A stretch of 64,000 nucleotides of DNA. It comes from an uncultured Lachnospiraceae bacterium (lineage in GTDB: Bacteria; Bacillota; Clostridia; Lachnospirales; Lachnospiraceae). The position numbers and the translations under genes were made by a program. The stretch spans positions 1 through 64,000 of the forward strand of contig CADCDW010000002.1 of NCBI GenBank assembly GCA_902800325.1. Reading direction: 5' to 3'. Shown piece after piece: positions 26,361 to 34,848 of the stretch (position 1 is the first letter of the stretch; each line of letters starts with the position of its first letter). The notes beneath the pieces were generated by a model, which did not search any database, was not told the DNA's origin, and saw only the letters and a program-made list of their open reading frames with translations.

Positions 26361-26699
26361 ATATGATGGTTGTTTTAATGTCTCCTGTCTAAGCCCATTA
26401 ATAAAATCCTCTCCGGGTGCAGATACAGGGGGCAGGAGATATTAAAACAATGATTATATTTATATGGACGCGTTTTTTATAAAAGGATAACCGAAAATGT
26501 TGCTTTGAGCTGATTTGTATAAGTCAAAAAAATTGAAAAGCACAGATTTGAGTAGATTTACATCAATGAAGAGTAATTTGGAAAGATCTGATTTGAGTGG
26601 ATTTATATTAATGAAGAATAATTTGGGAAATCTGATTTGAGTGAATTTATATTAATGAAGAATAATTTGGAAAGATGTATTTTGAGAGGGGCAATATCT
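26361..26699 (+). other. Gap between DUF5702 gene and tadE: hairpin plus degenerate start-codon repeats
   Basis: No independent gene is seen in this 339-bp gap. It holds a long hairpin (26370-26450) followed by tandem, decayed copies of the next gene's own start region (26544-26699), listed separately. Confidence 0.7.
26370..26450. repeat. Long hairpin downstream of the DUF5702 gene
   Basis: TTGTTTTAAT.TCTCCTG at 26370-26387 pairs with its inverted copy at 26431-26450 with one or two mismatches, with a 40-nt interior. It lies 10 bases after the stop codon. There is no T run directly after the right arm, so it may stabilise mRNA ends or attenuate rather than terminate. Confidence 0.6.
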
Positions 26700-26720
26700 A
26701 TGAAGAATAATTTGGGAAGT
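26544..26720 (+). repeat. About 45-bp tandem repeats of the tadE start region
   Basis: Units beginning near 26544, 26591, 26634 and 26680 share GATTTGAGTG.ATTTATATTAATGAAGAATAATTTGG in degrading form. The last unit supplies the real tadE start (ATG AAG AAT AAT TTG GGA); the upstream units carry their own ATG AAG A[AG]T AAT TTG GGA-like remnants without ribosome sites. Confidence 0.75.
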
Positions 26721-27431
26721 GCAGTTGTAGAAGCTACTCTTATAATTCCGGTTTTCCTGTTTGCTATGATTGCCATATACAGCATGTGCAGATGCAAGCT
26801 TGCTGAAGGAATTATATATGAGGCTGCATCCGAAACTGCGGAGTATATGGCAGAATATTCATATATGGATGAACCCGGAGTGTTAATGCCGGGTTTGATA
26901 ATGCCGCAGTATATAGACAATAATAGTCTTGTTGACGTGAGCGTGGAAGGCGGTATAAACGGAATTAATTATCTGGGTACTATAACAAGAGACAGTGATA
27001 ATTATGTAATACTCAAGGTGAATTATACACTCAAGATAGATATTCCAATGATACCGTCAATGAGCAAAAAAAGGCAGATAGTAGTAAAACAGAGAGCTTA
27101 TATAGGTGAAGATGAAGGAGATGGGAAAAGTGAATGTACAGAAGATGATAAATATGTATATGTGACAGATAACAAGGAAGTATATCATAACAGCCGGACA
27201 TGTACTCATCTTGCTTTGTCTATACACCAAACAAATTTAAAAAATGCTCAAAATTGTGGCTTTTCTCCATGTGAGTTTTGCGGCTCAAAATCAGGAAGTG
27301 TGGTATATATAACAGATGAGGGAGCAAGATATCATTCGGATAAGAGTTGCAGCGGACTTAAAAGAACAGTATATGCCGTGAGATTAAAAGATGTAGCAGG
27401 ATTACCCGGGTGCAGCAGATGCACTCAATAG
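26700..27431 (+). CDS. TadE-like pseudopilin with two C-terminal Cys/His modules
   Basis: About 243 residues. ATG 26700 follows GAGAGGGG; an in-frame TTG at 26637 would add a duplicated MKNNL start and is rejected. The N-terminus (NNLGSAVVEATLIIPVFLFAMIAIYSM) is a TadE pilin-like helix with the conserved Glu. The middle is a beta-rich extracellular domain. The C-terminus has two tandem modules, each YHxSxxC-(T/S)-x-L followed after about 20-25 residues by Cys-rich ends (CGFSPCEFC and CSRC), which could bind zinc or form disulfides. TadE proteins are minor pilins of Tad systems; this fusion is unusual. Confidence 0.8.
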   Translation: MKNNLGSAVVEATLIIPVFLFAMIAIYSMCRCKLAEGIIYEAASETAEYMAEYSYMDEPGVLMPGLIMPQYIDNNSLVDVSVEGGINGINYLGTITRDSDNYVILKVNYTLKIDIPMIPSMSKKRQIVVKQRAYIGEDEGDGKSECTEDDKYVYVTDNKEVYHNSRTCTHLALSIHQTNLKNAQNCGFSPCEFCGSKSGSVVYITDEGARYHSDKSCSGLKRTVYAVRLKDVAGLPGCSRCTQ

Positions 27432-27523
27432 TACATCGATTGATTCTTGATAATTGATTTAAATGGTCGGATATGAAAAAGCCGGATATGAAAAGTCGTA
27501 TATGAAAGAGCAGGTGAGATAAA

Positions 27524-27940
27524 TTGATTAAAAAAAGCAATAAAGGAATGACGATTGTAGAAGTAACATTTGTTATGCCTATACTTATTTTTGTTATTAT
27601 TTCTGTTATTTTTTTGTTTTTGGATATTATAAATGATGCAGTTGTTCAGGGTGAGAGCTATTGCGGGATATATGCAATATCCATTGGAGACAATGAAGAA
27701 AGAATAAAAGATAAAATCATATCGAGTCTGGAAAATGAACTTGTGGGATCGGGAAATACTCCGGAGATAAGCCTTAAGGTTATGTCAGGAGAACTTGAAA
27801 CATATATAAGAACTCGTTATATAAGTGGTGGAAACATATATAGATATATGGGAGAAAATACAAGTTATAAAAGAGAATATGATAAATGTACGCAAAGGCT
27901 TAGGAGATGGCAATTATATGGAGATGTATTATGGGAGTAA
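27524..27940 (+). CDS. TadE-like minor pseudopilin
   Basis: A 138-residue protein starting at TTG with CAGGTGAG upstream. The leader KKSNKGMTIVEVTFVMPILIF has the Gly-x-T-[IV]-V-E pattern of TadE/TadF pilin-like proteins, followed by one membrane helix (to about residue 34) and a small extracytoplasmic domain. The 3' end overlaps the following FHA gene, so the two are coupled. Probably a minor component priming Tad pilus assembly. Confidence 0.78.
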   Translation: MIKKSNKGMTIVEVTFVMPILIFVIISVIFLFLDIINDAVVQGESYCGIYAISIGDNEERIKDKIISSLENELVGSGNTPEISLKVMSGELETYIRTRYISGGNIYRYMGENTSYKREYDKCTQRLRRWQLYGDVLWE

Positions 27941-29375
27941 GGGTATAAATAACTATATCGAGATATGTGTAAATGAAAAAGATTTTTTAACAGAAAAAAA
28001 TTATTATGTTATAAGAATGCTTGAAGATAATGATATAGATGAGATAATCAAACCTGCTATAAGTAAGCTTGATAATAATCTGTTTTTAAGGTATCAGGTA
28101 AACTCGTTTTTCGTACTTGACAAGTATTTAATAAAATCAAAACCGGATATAACCTTTCTGGAAGCGATTTTAAATACAGTTTGCAACTGTGAAAAGATAG
28201 CTGAAAGATATCTTCTTAACGTCGATGATCTGGTTATATCACCGGATTATATGCTATGGGATGATAAAACTAAAAAAATAAAAATGATTTATGCACCATT
28301 TTATAATAAAAAAATTCAGGTGCAATTAAAAAGTTTTGTAGAATATATGATGCGTGTTTTTGATTACCGGGATGCCAAAGGAGTTATGAAAGTTCAGCAT
28401 ATATATGAGCTGATAACAAAAGAGGATTTTGACATTAAGGAGCTGGAAGAGATTGTTTCGGATAAATTGTCGGATAATAAATCAGTGTTAAGAGAAAAAA
28501 GGACAATTAATGAATATATTATAAATGACGAAGAAGGCTGCTCTGAAAATGTCCGGTTTGAAAATACTTATAAAAAAAATGATAAGATGTCGCATTATAG
28601 TCTTTCAACATACGAAAACACCTCAAATAACAAGGATGTAACAAAAAAAGAAAACCTTATGAAAACTGATAATATATCTGTAATGAAGAAAGATAACAGA
28701 TATGAAATGATAATAGGGATAAATGCGGCCATTACGGGAGTTCTTTTTTTATTGTTTTTGTTTCTTGATAAAGGAAAAAATATATTTATTTTATTTCTGG
28801 TTTCCATAATTACACTTGTAATAAATTCGCTTATTTATATTTTAAAAAAGGATAAAGAAGAGGAAATTGATATAGATAAATCCATGCAGGAATTTGAGAA
28901 TATAAAAAAAGAATATGTTGATATATACAAAAAGGAATATGCAGATGAATACAAAAGAGAATATGCAGATGAATACAAAAGAGAATATGCAGATGAATAT
29001 ATAAAAGAAAAACATAATGAGAAAAGTTTTAATACAAAAGAAAAAAAAGAATTATTAAATCACAATGATATTAAAAAAGAGTACAAACTGATACCTTTAA
29101 ATGATGGAATGCTTGAACCTATGGTAATAAAACCGGACAAAAAAGAGATTGTTATAGGACGCGGAAGAAATGAAGCGGATTATAGATTAAATAAGGAACA
29201 AATCAGCAGAGTTCATGCAAGCATTGTAATAAAACCTGAAGGAATATATATAAAGGACCAAAATTCTACAAATGGTACATATATAAATTCCTCACGAATT
29301 AATGCTTACGAAGAGAAATTGTTAAATATAGGAGATATAATTAAATTTGCAAATGAGGAATTTTTTATAGGATAA
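27918..29375 (+). CDS. DUF6382-FHA membrane protein closing the Tad operon
   Basis: About 485 residues starting at MEMYYGSKG (an ATG two codons later is also possible; TTAGGAG is upstream). The N-terminal region (about 1-180) matches the DUF6382 layout seen twice more in this window (an alpha/beta domain with SFVEYMMRVFDYRD). Two membrane helices (about 258-300) follow, then a lysine/tyrosine-rich coiled segment with three YADEYKRE-type repeats, and a C-terminal FHA domain (about 400-485: IGRGRNEADYRL, ISRVHASI, DQNSTNGTYIN). FHA domains bind phosphothreonine; this links pilus assembly to Ser/Thr kinase signalling. Confidence 0.8.
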   Translation: MEMYYGSKGINNYIEICVNEKDFLTEKNYYVIRMLEDNDIDEIIKPAISKLDNNLFLRYQVNSFFVLDKYLIKSKPDITFLEAILNTVCNCEKIAERYLLNVDDLVISPDYMLWDDKTKKIKMIYAPFYNKKIQVQLKSFVEYMMRVFDYRDAKGVMKVQHIYELITKEDFDIKELEEIVSDKLSDNKSVLREKRTINEYIINDEEGCSENVRFENTYKKNDKMSHYSLSTYENTSNNKDVTKKENLMKTDNISVMKKDNRYEMIIGINAAITGVLFLLFLFLDKGKNIFILFLVSIITLVINSLIYILKKDKEEEIDIDKSMQEFENIKKEYVDIYKKEYADEYKREYADEYKREYADEYIKEKHNEKSFNTKEKKELLNHNDIKKEYKLIPLNDGMLEPMVIKPDKKEIVIGRGRNEADYRLNKEQISRVHASIVIKPEGIYIKDQNSTNGTYINSSRINAYEEKLLNIGDIIKFANEEFFIG

Positions 29376-29380
29376 AATTA

Positions 29381-29409
29381 TTGACAATATGGTATATATA
29401 CCATATAAT
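29381..29409 (+). promoter_or_regulatory. Consensus promoter with 20-bp palindromic operator (toxin-antitoxin type)
   Basis: TTGACA (29381-29386), 17-bp spacer, TATAAT (29404-29409). A perfect 20-bp palindrome ATATGGTATATATACCATAT (29387-29406) fills the spacer and enters the -10 box, the usual position for autorepression by an antitoxin. Confidence 0.8.
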
Positions 29410-29419
29410 GAGGAGGACA

Positions 29420-29536
29420 AATGGTTTTGTAAAGAAAAGTGTTAAAACACCACGTAGAGAAATTAGAATTGCTAAAGAGGCAAAAGACGATTTTATGGAG
29501 AGAGGTGTTGGTAATGAAGAAGATGAAAACGCTTGA
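29420..29536 (+). pseudogene. Remnant of a HigB/RelE-type toxin (C-terminal end only)
   Basis: Reading AAT GGT TTT GTA onward gives NGFVKKSVKTPRREIRIAK and an Asp/Glu-rich end, closely following the C-terminal pattern of phage-derived HigB/Gp49-like toxins (GFxKKxxKTPxxEIxxAK). The catalytic and N-terminal parts are missing, and the only in-frame ATG (29408) overlaps the -10 box and so should not be in the transcript. The remnant ends by overlapping the antitoxin start by 23 bases, as intact toxin genes do. Confidence 0.75.
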
Positions 29537-29810
29537 AGAATTTATCAGAAAACAAATGGAAAATGCTGATTTTAAAAAAGAATATGAGGCAATTCAACCG
29601 GAAATGGATATTATAAGAGCTATTGTTGATGCAAGAGCTTCTCGAAATCTTACTCAAAAAGAACTTGCAGAAAGAACGGGGATTAATCAGGCGGATATAA
29701 GTAAATTGGAAAATGGAACACGTAATCCTACAATAGGTTTATTAAAACGATTGGCCGATGGTATGGATATGATACTTAAAATAGAATTTATACCAAAACA
29801 AAATATTTGA
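29514..29810 (+). CDS. Xre-family antitoxin (HigA-like), apparently orphan
   Basis: A 98-residue protein starting at MKKMKTLEEF (GGAGAGAGGTG upstream). Residues about 40-95 form an HTH_3 domain (ARASRNLTQKELAERTGINQADISKLENGTRNPTIGLLKRLA), the HigA/ HTH antitoxin type. It is intact while its toxin has lost its 5' part. The palindrome in the promoter is the likely operator. It may remain as a repressor, or as an anti-toxin protecting against related systems. Confidence 0.88.
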   Translation: MKKMKTLEEFIRKQMENADFKKEYEAIQPEMDIIRAIVDARASRNLTQKELAERTGINQADISKLENGTRNPTIGLLKRLADGMDMILKIEFIPKQNI

Positions 29811-29832
29811 CACAAAAAGATGTTTTCAAATG

Positions 29833-29868
29833 ATAGGGATAAAATCATTGTATTTATCCCTATTTTTT
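29833..29868 (+). terminator. Rho-independent terminator of the antitoxin gene
   Basis: ATAGGGATAAA pairs perfectly with TTTATCCCTAT (11 bp, 9-nt loop) and is followed by TTTTTT. Confidence 0.9.
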
Positions 29869-29922
29869 GGTATATTAGATATATATGTCAACATGCCATT
29901 TTATATGATGAGGTGAATAACT

Positions 29923-30939
29923 TTGAAGATTAATATATACTATGGGGGAAGGGGTTTACTTGAGGACCCGACTTTATTTGTAATAGACAGAATTGTACAG
30001 GTTTTTGAAGAATTAAGAGTTGAAGTAAAGAAATATAAAATGTATGAAGATAAATCCGGCATAGCAACTCTTCCCAACACTCTAAAGGATTGTGATGGAG
30101 TGATTCTTGCAGCAAGTGTTGAGTGGTTCGGAGTAGGCGGATATATGCAGCAGTTTTTGGATATGTGCTGGCTGTATGGAGATAAAGAGAAGATATCCGG
30201 TTTATATATGATGCCGGTTGTTGTGGCTACTGCTTATGGAGAGCTGGATGCAGAGCTATCACTAAGAAAAGCATGGGATATCCTGGGAGGTATATCTATA
30301 AACGGAATTGCGAGCTATGTAGAAAGCTACGAAGTTTTTGAACGTAATTCTGCATTTTTGTCCATGATAGAAAAGAAGGCTGAAGATTTATACAGAAGTA
30401 TCAATCAAAAACAGGTAAAGCTTCCTACCAGTGGTAGTGCAGTTAAGAATAACACGATTAAAAAGCATAATATCAAGCTGACACCGCAAGAAACAGAGCA
30501 GTTATCCAAGTTTGTTGCCAATGACGGATATGTAAAAAAACAAAAGGAAGATATCGAAGAACTTGCGGCTATGTTTAAACATATGCTCGGAGATGATGAG
30601 GATAAGGAAGAACCTATATATGAAGACGATATAGTAGGTGGATTCTTTAAAAACTATTATCCTGAAAAAGATTTTTCAGCCAAATATGTAATAATTATAC
30701 CGGATATCAGCAAAAATCTTGTTATAGATGTAAAATCAGGAGAGGAGCTTTCCTGTGAGTATGGTGAGGATCAGGATGCTGACGTGAAGCTTAAAGCAGA
30801 AAGCTCTATGATGCGCAGCATAATAGATGGAAAGATGACCTTCCAAAAGGGTTTTATGTCAGGAGAGATAACAGCAAAGGGTAATTTTAAAACATTGCGT
30901 ATGCTGGATCAGATATTCAGATTCAGATATAAAAAGTGA
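29923..30939 (+). CDS. Flavodoxin-like/NADPH-FMN reductase domain fused to SCP-2-like domain
   Basis: A 338-residue protein starting at TTG with GATGAGGTG upstream. Residues 1-165 resemble flavodoxin/NADPH-dependent FMN reductases (GGRGLLEDPT near the phosphate site, ILAASVEWFGVGGYMQQFLD, PVVVATAYGE). The C-terminal about 100 residues (from VGGFFKNYYPEKDF) resemble SCP-2 lipid-binding folds, ending FQKGFMSGEITAKGNFKTLRMLDQIF, which is a typical SCP-2 motif. Function unknown; it leads the dnaX-ybaB-recR unit as in several Lachnospiraceae. Confidence 0.72.
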   Translation: MKINIYYGGRGLLEDPTLFVIDRIVQVFEELRVEVKKYKMYEDKSGIATLPNTLKDCDGVILAASVEWFGVGGYMQQFLDMCWLYGDKEKISGLYMMPVVVATAYGELDAELSLRKAWDILGGISINGIASYVESYEVFERNSAFLSMIEKKAEDLYRSINQKQVKLPTSGSAVKNNTIKKHNIKLTPQETEQLSKFVANDGYVKKQKEDIEELAAMFKHMLGDDEDKEEPIYEDDIVGGFFKNYYPEKDFSAKYVIIIPDISKNLVIDVKSGEELSCEYGEDQDADVKLKAESSMMRSIIDGKMTFQKGFMSGEITAKGNFKTLRMLDQIFRFRYKK

Positions 30940-30964
30940 TTATTGCTTAGAAAGGACATAGCTT

Positions 30965-32647
30965 ATGTCGTACCAGGCTTTATATAGAAAATGGCGTCCT
31001 AATGAGTTTGAAGAAGTAAAGGGTCAGGAGCACATTGTAAAGACTTTAAAAAATCAGATAAAGTATGAAAGGGTAGGTCATGCTTATCTTTTTTGCGGAA
31101 CAAGAGGAACAGGTAAAACCACTATAGCGAGACTGCTAGCCAAATCAGTAAATTGTGAACATCCGGTAGATGGAAGTCCATGTAATGAGTGTGAAAGTTG
31201 CAGAGCTATATCTGAAGGAGCTTCCATGAATGTTATAGAGATAGATGGAGCTTCCAACAATGGTGTTGACAATATAAGGCAGATTAACAGTTCGGTTCAG
31301 TATTCACCGTCTACAGGCAAGTATCTGGTTTATATAATCGACGAGGTTCATATGCTTAGAAAGGAAGCTTTCAATGCTCTTTTGAAAACGCTTGAGGAAC
31401 CACCTTCGTATGTTATATTTATACTGGCAACTACAGATGTGCATTCGGTTCCGATAACAATTCTTTCGAGATGTCAGAGGTACGATTTCAGAAGAATATC
31501 AATCGAAACCATAACCGACAGACTTGAAGAACTTTTGGACAGGGAAAATATAAAGGCACAAAGAGATGCACTTGCTTATGTGGCAAAGGTTGCAGACGGT
31601 TCTATGAGAGATGCTTTAAGTATACTGGATCAGTGCATATCCTTTAATCTCGGAGAAGAACTTACTTATGAAAAAGTTCTCAATACCGTCGGTGCAGTTG
31701 ATGTAGATATATATATAAACTTACTGGGTGCAATAATAAAGGATGATGTAGGTAAAGCAGTAGATATAATAGATGATGCCGTTTGGCAGGGCAAGGATTT
31801 ACCACAGTTTATAATTGAATTTATCGGATTTATAAGAAATGTGCTTATGCTAAAGCTTAATGCTTCTTTTGAAGTGGATTTGGCCGTGGAAAAAAAAGAA
31901 GCATTGATTGAGTTCGGCAAAGAACTAAATGAGGATTATCTTATAAATTACATCAACATACTTCAGGAAGCGTCCAACAAGATGGCATATGTTAAAACAA
32001 AAAGAGTTGTTGTTGACGTTGCTATTATAAAAATGTGTAAACCGGAGATGCAAAAAGATTATTCGGCTATCGAAAAAAGACTTGAAAACTTAGAGAAAAA
32101 GACAGAAAATATAAGTGAGAACGCTAAGGTTGTATATGTTAATTCCGACAGTGAAATGCCAAAGCAGACTGCGACGGATTATGAGATGTCTGATAAAACT
32201 GCAAACAGGGCAGCAGACAGAACTGAAGCTTCAGACAACCAAGACAGTCAAAGTGCAGACGGAAAGCAGATATATGAAAATATAAGAAAAAATTATCCGG
32301 AAGCAAATGTAAAAGAGATAGAAAGTATCATAAGTATATGGGATAAACTTATGGGTACCATAATGCGGTTACAACGCGTATTTATCGAAAAAGCAAAGGT
32401 TGTTCCCGGTGAGATGAAGTCGACCATAGAGCTTGTGTATGAGAAGAATCCCGAGAATTCACTTGCTATAGATTATTTTGATAAAAAGAACAACAGAGAG
32501 CTTCTTGAAGAAGAAATTTCAGAACTTACGGGAAGAGATATACACATAGGACTTATGCTTTTAAATAAAGGCGATTCATCACTTGGAAGACTAAGCGGAT
32601 TTGATTTGTCAAAAGTTAAGTTTGATGATATTAAGATAAATTTATAA
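30965..32647 (+). CDS. dnaX: DNA polymerase III gamma/tau subunit
   Basis: The clamp-loader ATPase, 560 residues. Conserved start YQALYRKWRP, Walker A GTRGTGKTT (about residue 44), zinc cysteines in CEHPVDGSPCNECESC (about 64-79), Walker B VYIIDEVHML (about 120) and SRC sensor 2 region. The C-terminal about 200 residues are variable with a Ser/Asp-rich linker (about 390-440). No obvious A-rich slippage signal for a gamma form stands out. First gene of dnaX-ybaB-recR. Confidence 0.96.
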   Translation: MSYQALYRKWRPNEFEEVKGQEHIVKTLKNQIKYERVGHAYLFCGTRGTGKTTIARLLAKSVNCEHPVDGSPCNECESCRAISEGASMNVIEIDGASNNGVDNIRQINSSVQYSPSTGKYLVYIIDEVHMLRKEAFNALLKTLEEPPSYVIFILATTDVHSVPITILSRCQRYDFRRISIETITDRLEELLDRENIKAQRDALAYVAKVADGSMRDALSILDQCISFNLGEELTYEKVLNTVGAVDVDIYINLLGAIIKDDVGKAVDIIDDAVWQGKDLPQFIIEFIGFIRNVLMLKLNASFEVDLAVEKKEALIEFGKELNEDYLINYINILQEASNKMAYVKTKRVVVDVAIIKMCKPEMQKDYSAIEKRLENLEKKTENISENAKVVYVNSDSEMPKQTATDYEMSDKTANRAADRTEASDNQDSQSADGKQIYENIRKNYPEANVKEIESIISIWDKLMGTIMRLQRVFIEKAKVVPGEMKSTIELVYEKNPENSLAIDYFDKKNNRELLEEEISELTGRDIHIGLMLLNKGDSSLGRLSGFDLSKVKFDDIKINL

Positions 32648-32687
32648 AATAATAATAAAAATCAGTAAAAATCAGGAGGATTAAAAA

Positions 32688-33044
32688 ATGGCAAAAAGAG
32701 GTGGATTTCCCGGAGGTATGATGCCGGGAAACATGAATAATCTTATGAAACAGGCTCAGAAGATGCAAAAGCAGATGGAGGAGACAACCAAAGAGCTTGA
32801 AGAAAAAGAGTATGAGGCAACTGCCGGAGGAGGAGTTGTAAAGGTAAAGATTAACGGTAAAAAGGAGATAACAGAGATAAAAATCGATAAGGACGCATTT
32901 GACAGAGATGACGAGGACTTGTTCGAGGATATCGAAGAGAATGTTATGGCGGCTGTAAATGAAGCAATTAGACTTCAGGCAGATGATGAAAAAGAAAAGA
33001 TGGGTAAGATAACCGGTGGTATGGGTGGAGGATTCCCATTCTAA
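32688..33044 (+). CDS. YbaB/EbfC family nucleoid-associated protein
   Basis: A 118-residue DNA-binding protein: glycine-rich N-terminus, [22 protein letters not shown] helix, the [21 protein letters not shown] sheet typical of YbaB, and a C-terminal helix ending in a Gly-rich tail. AGGAGG precedes the ATG. Its stop overlaps the recR start (TAATG), as in most bacteria. Confidence 0.95.
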   Translation: MAKRGGFPGGMMPGNMNNLMKQAQKMQKQMEETTKELEEKEYEATAGGGVVKVKINGKKEITEIKIDKDAFDRDDEDLFEDIEENVMAAVNEAIRLQADDEKEKMGKITGGMGGGFPF

Positions 33045-33643
33045 TGGATATATATGGAGACAAAGTAGGAAAATTAATTGAAGAATTATCCGGACTTCCG
33101 GGTATAGGCGGTAAGACGGCTCAAAGACTGGCGTTTTATATAATAAATATGCCGGAAGACAGAGTTGCAAGTCTTTCCGGTGCTATATCCGATGCCAAAA
33201 AGCATATAAAGTACTGTAAGAGCTGTTATACGATAACGGATAAAGAAGTATGTCCGATTTGCTCGTCGGTTAAAAGAAACCATAAGCTTATTATGGTTGT
33301 CGAAACACCGAGGGATTTGGCTGCTTATGAAAAGACAGGGCAGTATACCGGAGTGTATCATGTCCTTCACGGGGTTATAAATCCGGCTATGGGAATCGGT
33401 GCAAATGATATCAGGCTTAAAGAACTGATATTAAGACTTGAAGCAGAAGATGTTGAAGAAGTAATTATAGCTACCAATTCGAGTGTAGAGGGTGAAGCGA
33501 CAGCTATGTATATATCCAAATTGATAAAACCGTCCGGCATAAAGACTACTCGTATAGCCAGCGGGGTACCTGTCGGAGGAGATTTGGAGTGTATAGATGA
33601 GATGACTCTTCTAAGAGCATTAGAAGGAAGAATAACTATATAA
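33044..33643 (+). CDS. recR: Recombination mediator protein RecR
   Basis: A 199-residue protein of the RecFOR gap-repair pathway. It has the N-terminal helix-hairpin-helix [14 protein letters not shown] (about residue 19), a C4 zinc finger [16 protein letters not shown] (about 57-72), and the Toprim domain beginning [17 protein letters not shown]. The final [23 protein letters not shown] is typical. Coupled to ybaB. Confidence 0.97.
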   Translation: MDIYGDKVGKLIEELSGLPGIGGKTAQRLAFYIINMPEDRVASLSGAISDAKKHIKYCKSCYTITDKEVCPICSSVKRNHKLIMVVETPRDLAAYEKTGQYTGVYHVLHGVINPAMGIGANDIRLKELILRLEAEDVEEVIIATNSSVEGEATAMYISKLIKPSGIKTTRIASGVPVGGDLECIDEMTLLRALEGRITI

Positions 33644-33666
33644 TACGAGAAAGGAAGGTATATGTG

Positions 33667-34746
33667 ATGAAGAGAATAGGAATGCTTACAAGCGGTGGAG
33701 ATTGTCAGGCACTCAATGCAACCATGAGAGGCGTTGTCAAGGGGCTTTATGGATGCTTTAAAGAGGTTGAAATATATGGTTTTTTAGAGGGTTATAAAGG
33801 CCTTATATACGGTAATTATAAGAAGCTTTCAGCAGATGATTTTTCCGGTATACTTACAAAGGGCGGAACAATACTTGGAAGCTCAAGAACACCGTTTAAG
33901 GAACTTGATATCCCTACACCTGAAGGACTTGATAAGGTTAAATCCATGAAAGAAACTTACAAAAAGCTTAAGCTGGATTGCCTTGTCGTACTTGGAGGAA
34001 ACGGATCACAAAAGACTGCAAACCGACTGAGTGAAGAAGGTTTAAATGTAATAGGCTGCCCTAAGACGATAGACAATGATATCTGGGGAACAGATATGAC
34101 CTTTGGTTTCCAGAGTGCGGTAGATATAGCAACAAATGCGATTGATTGTATCCATACTACGGCATGTTCGCATGGTCGTGTATTTATAGTAGAAGTCATG
34201 GGTCACAAGGTTGGCTGGATTACGCTTCATGCAGGTATCGCATCTGGAGCAGATGTAATTCTTATACCTGAGATTCCTTATGATATAAAGAAAGTTTGTG
34301 CTGCACTTGAGAAAAGAACAAAAGCAGGAAAAGGCTTCTCAATTCTTGCGGTTGCGGAGGGAGCTATCTCTAAAGAAGTTGCAAAGCTTCCTAAAAAAGA
34401 GAAAAAACAGGCGATTGCCGAAGCGGCAGCAAAATATCCTTCGGTTGCATATGAAGTTGCCGACAAGATTAAGCAGTACTCAGGCATGGATATAAGGGTA
34501 ACCGTTCCGGGACATACCCAAAGAGGAGGAAGTCCGTGTCCTTATGACAGAGTTATCTCCAGCAGATTTGGAGCAAAAGCGGCAGAGCTTATCAAGAATG
34601 AAGACTTTGGCAAGCTTGTTGTCATGAAGGGCAATGAGGTTACAGCTATTCCTCTTTCGGAAAGTGCAGGAAAGCTTAAGTATGTATCAGCAGATGATGA
34701 TATAGTTAAAAATGCAAAAATGCTTGGTATATCATTTGGCGATTAA
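33667..34746 (+). CDS. pfkA: 6-phosphofructokinase (group III type)
   Basis: About 359 residues; ATG 33667 is preferred to the GTG immediately before it. GGDCQALNATMRGV forms the phosphate loop, VVLGGNGSQKTA the phospho-donor site, GCPKTIDNDI the catalytic motif with Asp, and HTQRGGSPCPYDR the substrate arginine/His site. The donor site has Gly (as in ATP enzymes, PPi enzymes carry Asp) while the next motif is PKTIDND with Lys (as in PPi and group III enzymes). By known group III behaviour this combination usually means ATP dependence, but donor use should be tested. Confidence 0.92.
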   Translation: MKRIGMLTSGGDCQALNATMRGVVKGLYGCFKEVEIYGFLEGYKGLIYGNYKKLSADDFSGILTKGGTILGSSRTPFKELDIPTPEGLDKVKSMKETYKKLKLDCLVVLGGNGSQKTANRLSEEGLNVIGCPKTIDNDIWGTDMTFGFQSAVDIATNAIDCIHTTACSHGRVFIVEVMGHKVGWITLHAGIASGADVILIPEIPYDIKKVCAALEKRTKAGKGFSILAVAEGAISKEVAKLPKKEKKQAIAEAAAKYPSVAYEVADKIKQYSGMDIRVTVPGHTQRGGSPCPYDRVISSRFGAKAAELIKNEDFGKLVVMKGNEVTAIPLSESAGKLKYVSADDDIVKNAKMLGISFGD

Positions 34747-34758
34747 TATAAATCACAT

Positions 34759-34848
34759 ACACTGATTTTGCGAATATAATAAATGAAGGAAGCAGCGAAG
34801 CTAAATATGATGAATTTTAGTTTCGCTGTTTCATATAATAATCAGTGT
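34759..34848 (+). promoter_or_regulatory. Nested hairpin between pfkA and the next gene
   Basis: An inner stem CAGCGAA.CTAAA/TTTAG.TTCGCTG (34793-34828, one G-T pair) lies inside an outer stem ACACTGATT/AATCAGTGT (34759-34767 and 34840-34848), which ends 2 bases before the ribosome site of the next gene. The inner stem is followed by TTT only. It could terminate pfkA transcription or control access to the ribosome site. Confidence 0.45.

Noticed and set aside
29439..29513. Longer start of the antitoxin (TTG/GTG near 29439)
   Set aside because: That stretch is toxin remnant sequence in another frame; ATG 29514 has a strong ribosome site.
32631..33170. Reverse-strand 179-codon frame opposite ybaB/recR
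   Set aside because: It lies opposite two well-conserved genes and encodes only Leu/Cys/His-rich sequence.
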